Of a DNA stretch of 37,383 bases, positions 24,204 through 31,548 are shown piece after piece (the stretch's first letter is position 1; the number at the start of each line of letters is the position of its first letter). The translations under genes and the position numbers were made by a program. Under the pieces are notes generated by a model. It was not told the DNA's origin and searched no databases. It saw only the letters and a program-made list of their open reading frames with translations. Origin of the DNA: Alphaproteobacteria bacterium (GTDB lineage Bacteria > Pseudomonadota > Alphaproteobacteria > VGDZ01); assembly GCA_016869515.1 (NCBI GenBank), contig VGDZ01000025.1, positions 1 to 37,383 of the forward strand, written 5' to 3'.

Positions 24204-25261
24204 GCCAGCCAGCGATCGCGGTTGGCGCGGACGAAATCGTCGTCGGCCAGTTCGGGATAAAGCGCGGCGATGCGGTCCAGCGCCGCCGCCTGGCCCGGCC
24301 CCATCCCCTCGTCGGGATCGAGGCACCAGGTCCCGGCCAGCAGGCCCTGGCGGCGCAGCACCTCGTGGCAGCCGGCGATGCAGCCGTGGAAATCGTTGGC
24401 GACGTCGAACAGGGCGGCGTTGGTGTCGGTGACCTGGGCATCCAGCGCCAGCAGCTCGGGCTCGATCCGGCCCGACGCCACGGCGGCATGGCAGCGCGCC
24501 AGGATCTCGACCGCGCGCTTGGTCCAGACGCTCCAATGGCCGAGCAGCCCGCCGGCGATGCGCAGGGTCACCGCGCCGCCCGGGCGCGGCACGCGGAACG
24601 GCGTCAGCAGGTCGGCGACGATGTGATCGTCGTTGCCGGTGTAAAGCGCGACCCGGCCCTCGGCCCGGGCCTCGGCCACGCCCCGCACCACGTCCAAGGT
24701 GCGATAGCGGTTGAAGGGCGCGATCTTGATCGCCGCCACCTGCTCGATCTCGGCGAAGCGCCGCCAGAAGCCCGCGCCCAAGAGGATGCCGCCCACCGCC
24801 GGCTGGAGATAGAACCCGACCAGCGGCATCACCCGCGCCACCGCGCGGCAATGGGCGACGATCTCGTCCTCGGCCGCGCCCTTCCAGGCGGCCAGCGACA
24901 AGAGGCCGGCGTGATAGCCGAGGCCGCGCGCGATCTCGGCCTCCTTGGTCGCCTGCGGGGTGCGGCCGACCAGGCCCGCGATCAACACCGCGGGCCGCTT
25001 GGCCCAGTCGCGCGCGGTCTCGGCCGCCAGCTTCAGCACCGGTTGGTACAGCCCGCGTTCGCGGATCGCGAACTGGGTCGAATGCACCCCCACCGCCAGC
25101 CCGCCCGCCCCGGCATCGAGGTAATAGCGCGTCAGCGCGCGCTGGCGCCGCGCATCCAGCTTGCGATCGGCGTCCAGCGCCAGGAGATGCGCCGGGATGA
25201 CGCAGCCCTCGGCCAGGGTCTTGCGCACGGCTTCGGGCCAATCGGCGACGGTCAGGGTCAT
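24200..25261 (-). CDS. Dihydrodipicolinate synthase family protein (keto-acid lyase)
   Basis: A 353-residue DHDPS/NAL-type class I aldolase barrel, somewhat longer than DapA (about 290). The likely Schiff-base residue is Lys179 in VAAIKIAPFNRYRT; VALYTGNDDHIVADLL follows. GGLAVGVHSTQFAIRERGLYQPVL replaces the GTTGE region of true DapA, so lysine synthesis is not its role. It is the second aldolase-like protein in the locus, after DUF993, and shares with it the IKI...YTG(D/N)D pattern. It starts 1 nt after the tetR stop and overlaps phyH. Confidence 0.85.
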   Translation of the reverse strand: MTLTVADWPEAVRKTLAEGCVIPAHLLALDADRKLDARRQRALTRYYLDAGAGGLAVGVHSTQFAIRERGLYQPVLKLAAETARDWAKRPAVLIAGLVGRTPQATKEAEIARGLGYHAGLLSLAAWKGAAEDEIVAHCRAVARVMPLVGFYLQPAVGGILLGAGFWRRFAEIEQVAAIKIAPFNRYRTLDVVRGVAEARAEGRVALYTGNDDHIVADLLTPFRVPRPGGAVTLRIAGGLLGHWSVWTKRAVEILARCHAAVASGRIEPELLALDAQVTDTNAALFDVANDFHGCIAGCHEVLRRQGLLAGTWCLDPDEGMGPGQAAALDRIAALYPELADDDFVRANRDRWLA

Positions 25262-25262
25262 G

Positions 25263-25931
25263 TCACGGCCTCAGATAGCCCAGCACGGCGTCGGCCGCGC
25301 GCTCGCGCCAGGCGGCGCGGGCCTCGGGCCGGCCGAGATCGCGGCGGAAGATGGTCGACAGCGTCCAGCGGTTGGAATGGAAGAACCAGCCCAGCGAGGC
25401 GATCAGCAGATAAAGATCCAGCGCCGCCACGTCGCGGCGGAACAGCCCCGCCGCCTGGCCGCGGGCCAGGATCTCGGCCACCATGTCGAGCAGCGCGCCA
25501 TGCAGCGCCGGCACCTCGCGCGAGCGCTTGAGATAGCGCGCGCGGTGCAGGTTCTCGGTCGACAGCAGCGAGATCAGCTCGGGATGCTCGGCGCAATAGG
25601 CGGCGTTGAAGGTCACCAGCTTGCGCATCGCCGCGGCGGGATCGAGATCGCCCAACCGCAGCGCGCGCTCGGCGCCGCGGAAGGCGGCGTAGACGCTTTC
25701 CAGCACGGCGAGGTAGAGCCCCTCCTTGTTGCCGTAATACTGGTAGAGCATGCGCTTGTTGAGGCCGGCGCGGCGGGCGATCTCGTCGACCCGGGCGCCG
25801 GCCAGGCCCTTGGCGGAAAACTCGGCGGTGGCGGCGGAAAGGATGGCGGCGCGGCTGCGCGCCGGGTTGCGGCGCGGCGGCGGCGCCGCGGCCGGGCGGT
25901 CGTGATTGACAGCGCTGGCGGTCGCGACCAT
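25263..25931 (-). CDS. TetR family transcriptional regulator
   Basis: A 222-residue repressor. The HTH is at about residues 20-65: FSAKGLAGARVDEIARRAG, LNKRMLYQYYGNKEGLY. A C-terminal TetR_C-type ligand domain follows, with several Trp/His residues (LGWFFHSNRWTLSTIF). The ATG at 25931 is chosen since upstream codons run through the operator. The palindrome GTAACC-N4-GGTTAC at 25942-25957, 10 nt upstream, is its probable binding site, and an identical-arm copy precedes the ABC ATPase operon. It heads the operon tetR-lyase-phyH-permease and probably senses the imported compound. Confidence 0.92.
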   Translation of the reverse strand: MVATASAVNHDRPAAAPPPRRNPARSRAAILSAATAEFSAKGLAGARVDEIARRAGLNKRMLYQYYGNKEGLYLAVLESVYAAFRGAERALRLGDLDPAAAMRKLVTFNAAYCAEHPELISLLSTENLHRARYLKRSREVPALHGALLDMVAEILARGQAAGLFRRDVAALDLYLLIASLGWFFHSNRWTLSTIFRRDLGRPEARAAWRERAADAVLGYLRP

Positions 25932-25957
25932 GATCCCATTAGTAACCGGATGGTTAC
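25906..25957 (+). promoter_or_regulatory. Promoter of the binding-protein gene with TetR operator at its start site
   Basis: On the plus strand TTGACA (25906-25911), 17 bp, then CATGAT (25929-25934). The start near 25941 abuts the palindrome GTAACC-N4-GGTTAC (25942-25957). The same palindrome covers the likely minus-strand promoter of tetR (TTGCGG, 17 bp, TACTAA). Repression of both directions by TetR is the natural reading. Confidence 0.7.
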
Positions 25958-25980
25958 GGCACCGCAACGGGGAGGGATTC

Positions 25981-26979
25981 ATGACTCGGGCGACGATCGC
26001 GGCGCTGGCCGCGCTTTTGGCCGGCGCGGCCCAGGCGCAGACCATGGACAAGGTCGAATTCGCGCTCAACTGGGTGCCGGGCGGCGATCACGCGCCGATG
26101 TACTGGGCCAAGAAGATGGGCCACTACGCCAAGGCCGGGATCGACCTGGCGCTGGAGCCGGGCCGCGGCTCGGCGGCATCGGCGCAGCGCGTCGGCGCCG
26201 GCGCCGCGCAGATCGGCCTGGCCGACATGGCGGTGGTGCTGAACGCGCGCGGCAAGGGCGCCGAGCTGGTCGGCGTGATGAACGTCTACGCCAACTCGCC
26301 GCAGGGGCTCTATTGGCTCAAATCCTCGGGCATCACCGGAGTCAAGGACCTGGCCGGCAAGAAGATCGGCAATCCCGCCGGCGACGCCGCGCGCACGATC
26401 TTCCCGGCGCTGGCCAAGGCCAACAATCTCGATCCGAGTTCGGTGGTGTGGGTCAACATCGATGCCAACGCCAAGCTGGCGGCGCTGAAGTCGAAGGCGA
26501 TCGACGTCACCACCTCGTTCTTCAACCTGCACCACGTCTTCAAGGCCGAGCTTGGCGCCGACATGGGCTTCCTGCCCTGGCGCGAGGCCGGGCTGAACCC
26601 CTACGGCAATTCGATCGTCGCCAACGGCGCCTTCCTCAAGGCCAAGCCCGACAAGGTCGCGGCCTTCGTCAAGGTCACCCAGGCGGCCTATCACGCCTGC
26701 AGCCAGAACGCCGAGCCCTGCGTGCAGGCGCTGGTCGAGGCCAACGGCGCGCTCAAGTTCGACAACGAATTGCAGAACTGGCGCCTGGTCGAGGCGCTGA
26801 TGAGCGACCGCACCTCGCAGACCGTGGCGCTGGGCTGGCACGACGACAAGCGCATGGCCGAGGACTACGCCCTGGTCGACCAGTTCCTCAAGATCGAGAA
26901 GGCCTACGACGTCAAGCAGGCCTACACCAACCAATATCTCGATCGCGGCCTGAAGATGAAGGCGGTGGCGATCAACTGA
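25981..26979 (+). CDS. ABC transporter substrate-binding protein (NMT1/THI5-like)
   Basis: A 332-residue periplasmic receptor. The signal peptide (about 1-20) ends in AQA-QT. The mature start KVEFALNWVPGGDHAPMYWAKKMGHYAKAGIDL is the typical NMT1/ThiY/SsuA opening and extends over about residues 24-56. GRGSAASAQRVGAGAAQIGLAD follows. These receptors bind pyrimidine precursors, sulfonates, taurine and various aromatic or cyclic compounds. GGGGAGG precedes the ATG. It is divergent from tetR and lies under the shared operator. The missing permease and ATPase are those at 22693 and 19712. Confidence 0.9.
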   Translation: MTRATIAALAALLAGAAQAQTMDKVEFALNWVPGGDHAPMYWAKKMGHYAKAGIDLALEPGRGSAASAQRVGAGAAQIGLADMAVVLNARGKGAELVGVMNVYANSPQGLYWLKSSGITGVKDLAGKKIGNPAGDAARTIFPALAKANNLDPSSVVWVNIDANAKLAALKSKAIDVTTSFFNLHHVFKAELGADMGFLPWREAGLNPYGNSIVANGAFLKAKPDKVAAFVKVTQAAYHACSQNAEPCVQALVEANGALKFDNELQNWRLVEALMSDRTSQTVALGWHDDKRMAEDYALVDQFLKIEKAYDVKQAYTNQYLDRGLKMKAVAIN

Positions 26980-26989
26980 CCGCCGCCGA

Positions 26990-27107
26990 GACCGCGATCG
27001 CTCGATCGGGAATCGCGGCCGCGATTCCTTATGGACCGCGGATCGCGGTCCAGAACGGAATGCGAGGGCATGATTTGGGATCGGTCTTGAACCCCATGGT
27101 TCAAGAC
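26990..27107 (+). promoter_or_regulatory. Leader with three hairpins and a competing long-range stem
   Basis: Between the binding-protein stop and the Bug gene are three perfect inverted repeats: a 20-nt palindrome (27009-27028); an 8-bp stem with 3-nt loop (27033-27040 with 27044-27051); and a 10-bp stem with 4-nt loop (27084-27093 with 27098-27107). In addition 26990-26999 is perfectly complementary to 27041-27050, and this stem cannot form together with the second hairpin. No T-run follows any of them. They could end, protect or switch the transcript ahead of the AGGAGGAGAGG ribosome site (27124-27134). Confidence 0.6.
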
Positions 27108-27138
27108 AGATCGATCGTGTCCTAGGAGGAGAGGATCG

Positions 27139-28107
27139 ATGAATAGGGTTTGGAGCGCGCTGGGCGCGCTGGCCGTGCTGCTGGGCGCGGCCGGGCCGGC
27201 CCTGGCGCAGGACTGGCCGCAGCGGCCGATCCGGCTGGTGGTCGGCTTCGGCCCGGGCGGCGGCACCGACATCCTGGCGCGCATCCTGGCGCCGACGCTG
27301 CAAGGCATTCTCGGCCAGCCGGTGGTGGTCGAGAACAAGCCCGGCGCCGGCGGCACGGTCGGCGCCGAAAGCGTCGCCCGCGCCGCGCCCGACGGCCACG
27401 TCGCCTTCGTCATGAACAACGGCCACGCCGTCTCGGCCGTCCTCTACAAGTCGCTGCCGTTCGACGCCGTGGCCGATTTCGCCCCGGTGGCGATGGTCGC
27501 GACCATGCCGCTGGTGGTGGTGGCCGACAAGGGCTTCGCCGGGCGGAGCGTGGGCGATCTGGTGGCCGCGGCCAAGGCCCAGCCCGGCAAGCTCAACTTC
27601 GCCAGCGTCGGCGTCGGCTCGAGCCAGCATTTCGCCGCCGAACTGCTGCGCCAGTTGTCCGGCATCGACATGGTGCATGTGCCCTATCGCGGCACGCCGG
27701 CGGCGATCCTGGCGATGCGCAACGGCGAGACCCAGATGCTGGTCGAGGTGGCGGCGGCGGTGCTGGGCCAGGTGCGGGCGGGCGATCTCAAGGCGCTGGC
27801 GGTGACCTCGGCCGCGCGCTTCCCGATCCTGCCCGAGGTGCCGACCGTGGCCGAATCGGGCCTGGCCGGCTACGACGTGGCGACGTGGTACGCCATCGCC
27901 CTGCCGGCCAAGACGCCGCGCGCGACGGTCGACAAGTTCAACGCCGCGGTGCGCCGCGCGCTGGCCGACGAGGCCACGCGCAAGCGCATGCTGGATGCGG
28001 CCTTCCTGCCCGAGACCGGCACGCCCGAGGGGCTCGGCGCCCATCTCGGCGCCGAGATCGCCAAATGGGCGCGGGTGCGCGACGCCGCCCGCATCGAACT
28101 GCAATAG
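27139..28107 (+). CDS. Bug/TctC-type tripartite tricarboxylate transporter substrate-binding protein
   Basis: A 322-residue periplasmic receptor. The signal peptide (about 1-23) ends in ALA-QD. WPQRPIRLVVGFGPGGGTDILAR and VVVENKPGAGGTVGAESVARAAPDG are the two hallmark Bug blocks; GVGSSQHFAAELL and VPYRGTPAAI complete the pocket. Bug proteins bind small carboxylates or amides. No TctA/TctB membrane genes are nearby, so it is an orphan receptor, as is common in this family. A very strong ribosome site precedes it. The SnoaL-like gene follows by 7 nt. Confidence 0.92.
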   Translation: MNRVWSALGALAVLLGAAGPALAQDWPQRPIRLVVGFGPGGGTDILARILAPTLQGILGQPVVVENKPGAGGTVGAESVARAAPDGHVAFVMNNGHAVSAVLYKSLPFDAVADFAPVAMVATMPLVVVADKGFAGRSVGDLVAAAKAQPGKLNFASVGVGSSQHFAAELLRQLSGIDMVHVPYRGTPAAILAMRNGETQMLVEVAAAVLGQVRAGDLKALAVTSAARFPILPEVPTVAESGLAGYDVATWYAIALPAKTPRATVDKFNAAVRRALADEATRKRMLDAAFLPETGTPEGLGAHLGAEIAKWARVRDAARIELQ

Positions 28108-28114
28108 GCCGGCG

Positions 28115-28714
28115 ATGACCGATGCGCGCGAAGACCGGCTGGCGATCCGCGAGCTGATCGAGAACTGGGCGCTCTATCGCGACGCCGGCGATTGGGAGCG
28201 CTTCGCCGGCTGCTGGCACGCCGATGGGGTGATGATGGCGACCTGGTTCCAGGGCCCGGCCGCCGAGTTCATCCGCGTCAGCCGCGAGGGCTTCGAGCGC
28301 GGCGTCAGCATCCTGCATTTCCTCGGCGGCGCCACCATCGACCTGGCCGGCGACCGCGCCGTCAGCCAGACCAAGATGACCATCGGCCAGCGCGCCCGCG
28401 TCCACGAGGTCGAGGTCGACGTGGTCTGCACCGGCCGGTTCTACGATTTCGTCGAGCGTCGGGCCGGGCGCTGGGGCGTGGTGCTGCGCCAGCCGATCTA
28501 CGAAAAGGACCGCATGGACCCGGTCGATCCGGCGGCCAAGCTGGCTCTCGACCGCGCGCTGCTGGAGCGCTTCCCGGTCGGCTATCGGCACCTGGCCTAT
28601 CTGCAAAGCGCGATCGGCTTCAAGGTCAAGCCCGACATGCCGGGACTGAAAGGCCCCGAGGTCGAGGCGCTTTACGCCCGCGGCCGCGCCTGGCTGGCGG
28701 GCAAGCCGCTTTAG
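28115..28714 (+). CDS. SnoaL/NTF2-like domain protein
   Basis: A 199-residue cone-shaped NTF2-like fold protein. It starts DRLAIRELIENWALYRDAGDWERFAGCWHADGVM, the common SnoaL_4 opening (about residues 7-40), with Tyr and Asp/His positions known from scytalone-dehydratase-like and dioxygenase beta-subunit-like members. VLRQPIYEKDRMDPVDP follows. It may be a small dehydratase, isomerase or hydrolase, or a ligand-binding protein; nothing fixes the substrate. It follows the Bug gene by 7 nt and converges on the FAD oxidoreductase gene with a 4-nt overlap. Confidence 0.8.
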   Translation: MTDAREDRLAIRELIENWALYRDAGDWERFAGCWHADGVMMATWFQGPAAEFIRVSREGFERGVSILHFLGGATIDLAGDRAVSQTKMTIGQRARVHEVEVDVVCTGRFYDFVERRAGRWGVVLRQPIYEKDRMDPVDPAAKLALDRALLERFPVGYRHLAYLQSAIGFKVKPDMPGLKGPEVEALYARGRAWLAGKPL

Positions 28715-30009
28715 CCGGTCCGTTCGAGGTTGTCGCGCAGCCGGGCTTGCAGCGCGGCGACGTCGATCTGGTGCAGCGAGCCGGCGCCGGCCAAAACGAG
28801 CGCATGCGCCGCCGCGGCGCCGGTGGCGATACAGGGCCCCATCACCCGCACGCTCGACAGCGCGCCGGGCTGGCCGTCGATGCAGCGCCCGGCCGCGGCC
28901 AAATTGTCGGCCTCGGCGTGGACCAGCGATCCCAGCGGCACGTAATGCATGTGATCGTCGCCGAACTCCTCCCAGAAGCCTTCCTCGGCGCGGTGATGCA
29001 GCTCGATCGGCCAGGAGCAGCGGGCGACGGCGTCGGCATGGCGATGGCCGGCGCGCACCTCGGCGTCGGTCAACTGGTGCCGGCCGACGATCCAGCGCGT
29101 CATGCGAATCCCGGGCAGGCCGTAGCTGCGCACCCGTGCCCGGCCGTAGGCGTGGGGGAACTCGGCGCGCATGAAGGCCAGCACGCGATCGGCCTGATCG
29201 CGCCCGGCCAACTGCGCCCGCGCCGCCGCCACCGGATCGAGCGGGGTCTCGGTATGGGTCATGTTGAGCAGCGCCACGTCCCGGCCCGGCACCGGAAAGG
29301 CGAAGCCGTCGCGGCGCACCAGGCCGTGGGCCTGGGCGCGGTCGCGCAGGCGGGCATCGAACTCGGCGCGGGCGATCCGCCGCGCCGCCTCGCCGTCGAC
29401 GCCTTCCAGCACCAGCATTTGCGATCCGAACAGGGGACCGCCCGCGGGCTCGCGGCAGGAAAGCTGGGCGGTGTGCGCCAGCGCCGCATCGCCCGAGGCG
29501 TCGACGAAGCCGTGCGCGAGCACGCGCAAGGAGCCATAGCGCGTCGCCAGCTCCAGCGCCTCGATCCGCCGGCCGTGGCGGACGACGCCGGTGAGGACGG
29601 CGCCGGTCACCGGCACCACGCCGGCCTCGGCCACCGCGCGCTCGATCCAGCGCCCGAGCGCGAGATCGTCGTATTGCACGATGCGGGTGCGGCGGCGGCC
29701 GTCGATGAAGTTGAGATGCCCGCCGGCGCCGAGATCGCGCAGGATCTCGGCGGCGATGCCGTAGGTCACCGGATAGGGCTTGGGGCCGTTGGAGTAGAAC
29801 CCGCAGAAGGTGCCGATCTGGGCGCCGACCGCCTGGCCGCCCAGCACCGGCGCGCCGTCGATCAGGGCGGTGCGCCGGCCCAGCCGCGCGGCCTCGATCG
29901 CCGCCGACACCCCGGCGATGCCCGCGCCCAGCACGGCGATGTCGACCTTGAGCGTCGCCGGCGCCTCGATCCGCGCGATGCGGGTCGCTATCTCCACCGC
30001 AGCAGCCAT
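28711..30009 (-). CDS. FAD-dependent oxidoreductase
   Basis: A 432-residue flavoprotein of the FAD_oxidored (PF12831-like) group. The dinucleotide site is VDIAVLGAGIAGVSAAIEAARLG (about residues 22-44), with an acidic residue after it (ALIDG). GGQAVGAQIGTFCGF is a conserved second block, and GFVDASGDAALAH is the ATG/DGD-like motif. The C-terminus again shows a GG/PG motif (AAGRCIDGQPGALSSVRVMG). It is the last gene of an ABC import operon and overlaps the permease by 22 nt, so it probably oxidises the imported compound. Substrate unknown. Confidence 0.85.
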   Translation of the reverse strand: MAAAVEIATRIARIEAPATLKVDIAVLGAGIAGVSAAIEAARLGRRTALIDGAPVLGGQAVGAQIGTFCGFYSNGPKPYPVTYGIAAEILRDLGAGGHLNFIDGRRRTRIVQYDDLALGRWIERAVAEAGVVPVTGAVLTGVVRHGRRIEALELATRYGSLRVLAHGFVDASGDAALAHTAQLSCREPAGGPLFGSQMLVLEGVDGEAARRIARAEFDARLRDRAQAHGLVRRDGFAFPVPGRDVALLNMTHTETPLDPVAAARAQLAGRDQADRVLAFMRAEFPHAYGRARVRSYGLPGIRMTRWIVGRHQLTDAEVRAGHRHADAVARCSWPIELHHRAEEGFWEEFGDDHMHYVPLGSLVHAEADNLAAAGRCIDGQPGALSSVRVMGPCIATGAAAAHALVLAGAGSLHQIDVAALQARLRDNLERTG

Positions 30010-30782
30010 GCCTCCACCCGTCCCAGGATCGCCCCGATCGCCAGCCCCAGCAGCGACAGCACCACCACCCCCGCCAGCAGCCGGTCGATCTGCATCAGAT
30101 TGCCGGTCAACAGGATATAGGCGCCGACGCCGAACTCGGCGCCGATCATCTCGGCCGCCACCACCAGGATCAGCGCGATCGAGGCCGAGATGCGGAAGCC
30201 CGACAGCACCCCCGGCAGCGCCCCCGGCAGCACCACCTTGCGCACGATCTCGGCCACCGGCAGGCCGAAGCTCTGCGCCATGCGGATCAGGTTGCGCGGC
30301 ACGTTGTCGACCGCGCCGAAGGCCGAAACCACGGTCGGGAAGAAGGTGCCCAGCGCGATGGTCGCCACCTTGCTGGGCTCGCCGATGCCGAACCACAGGA
30401 TGAACAGCGGCAACAGCGCGATCTTGGGAATCGGGAACAGCGCCGACACCACCGGAATCCCCACCGCGCGCGCCATCGACCACAGCCCCATCGCCAGCCC
30501 GACCGCCAGCCCCGCCGCCGCCCCCAGCGTCCAGCCGAGGCCGATGCGATAAAGGCTGGCGCCGAGATGGCGGCCGAGATCGCCCGAGGCCGCCAGCGAT
30601 CCCAGCGCCCGGCCGATCTCGACCGGGCTGGGCATGAACAGCGAAGGCAGCATGCCCGCCGCCGAGGCCGCCTGCCACAGCCCGAGAATGGCGGCGAAAG
30701 CCAGCCACGGCGCCCAGCGCCGCGGGCTGGGCTGGAAGCCGCCGCCACGGAAGGCCACCGGCCGCGGCGCGGACTCAGCCAT
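29988..30782 (-). CDS. NitT/TauT-type ABC transporter permease
   Basis: A 264-residue inner-membrane permease (SsuC/TauC group) with about six helices. The EAA-loop NLIRMAQSFGLPVAEIVRKVVLPGALPGVLSGFRI is present (about residues 160-195), as is the ALFPIPKIALLPLFILWFGIGEPSK segment. It overlaps the ATPase gene by 8 nt upstream and the FAD gene by 22 nt downstream. It belongs to the second ABC importer of the window and is not closely similar in sequence to the permease at 22693. Confidence 0.92.
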   Translation of the reverse strand: MAESAPRPVAFRGGGFQPSPRRWAPWLAFAAILGLWQAASAAGMLPSLFMPSPVEIGRALGSLAASGDLGRHLGASLYRIGLGWTLGAAAGLAVGLAMGLWSMARAVGIPVVSALFPIPKIALLPLFILWFGIGEPSKVATIALGTFFPTVVSAFGAVDNVPRNLIRMAQSFGLPVAEIVRKVVLPGALPGVLSGFRISASIALILVVAAEMIGAEFGVGAYILLTGNLMQIDRLLAGVVVLSLLGLAIGAILGRVEAWLLRWR

Positions 30783-31548
30783 CGGCCACCTCGCGCTCGG
30801 CGACGCGGGCCTCGTCCTCGATCAGCCGCCACAGCCGCGCCTGCAGATCGGCCATGGCGGCGGCGTGCTCGGGCCGCTCGCGCGCGCCGCGCGGCAGGTC
30901 GATCGCCAGCGTGTCCTTGATCCGCCCCGGCCGGCGCGACATCACCACCACCCGATCGCCCAGCCGCGCCGCCTCGGCCAGGTTGTGGGTGACGTAGAGC
31001 GCGGTGGTGCGCTCGCGCTCCCAGATCGCCAGCAGATCGGCCATCAACAGTTCGCGGGTCTGCGCATCCAGCGCCGACAAGGGCTCGTCCAGCAGCAGGA
31101 TCGCCGGCCGCACCACCACCGCGCGCGCCAGGCCGACGCGCTGGCGCATCCCGCCCGAAAGCTGCTTGGGATAGACAAGGGCGAATTCGCGCAAGCCGGT
31201 CAGCGCCAGCGCGGCATCGACCCGCTCGGCGCGCTCGCTGGCAGTCAGGGGATGATGTTCCAGCGCCAGCGCGACGTTGCCTTCGACCGTGCGCCAGGGC
31301 AAGAGCGCGAAATCCTGGAAGACATAGGTCAGCGGATTGAGACAGCCGGCCGGCGCCGCGCCCGCGGTCTCGACCCGGCCGGCGCCGGGCGCCAGGAGGC
31401 CGCCGGCGATGCCCAACAACGTCGACTTGCCGCAGCCCGACGGTCCGATCAACACCACCGTCTCGCCCGAGCCGACGGTCAGGTCGACGCGCTCGATCGC
31501 GGTCAGATCGCCATAGCGGTGCGCGATGCCCGAAAGCCGCAGATCCAT
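30775..31548 (-). CDS. NitT/TauT-type ABC transporter ATP-binding protein
   Basis: A 257-residue ATPase: Walker A GPSGCGKST, Q-loop VFQDFALLPWRTV, signature LSGGMRQR, Walker B ILLLDEPLSALDAQT, switch His in VTHNLAEA. It begins immediately after the stop of the binding-protein gene (no gap) and overlaps the permease gene by 8 nt, so expression is tightly coupled. Confidence 0.93.
   Translation of the reverse strand: MDLRLSGIAHRYGDLTAIERVDLTVGSGETVVLIGPSGCGKSTLLGIAGGLLAPGAGRVETAGAAPAGCLNPLTYVFQDFALLPWRTVEGNVALALEHHPLTASERAERVDAALALTGLREFALVYPKQLSGGMRQRVGLARAVVVRPAILLLDEPLSALDAQTRELLMADLLAIWERERTTALYVTHNLAEAARLGDRVVVMSRRPGRIKDTLAIDLPRGARERPEHAAAMADLQARLWRLIEDEARVAEREVADG

Noticed and set aside
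28192-30120. Long plus-strand open frame antisense to the FAD oxidoreductase
   Set aside because: Antisense shadow; the minus-strand frame has a complete flavoprotein with conserved motifs.
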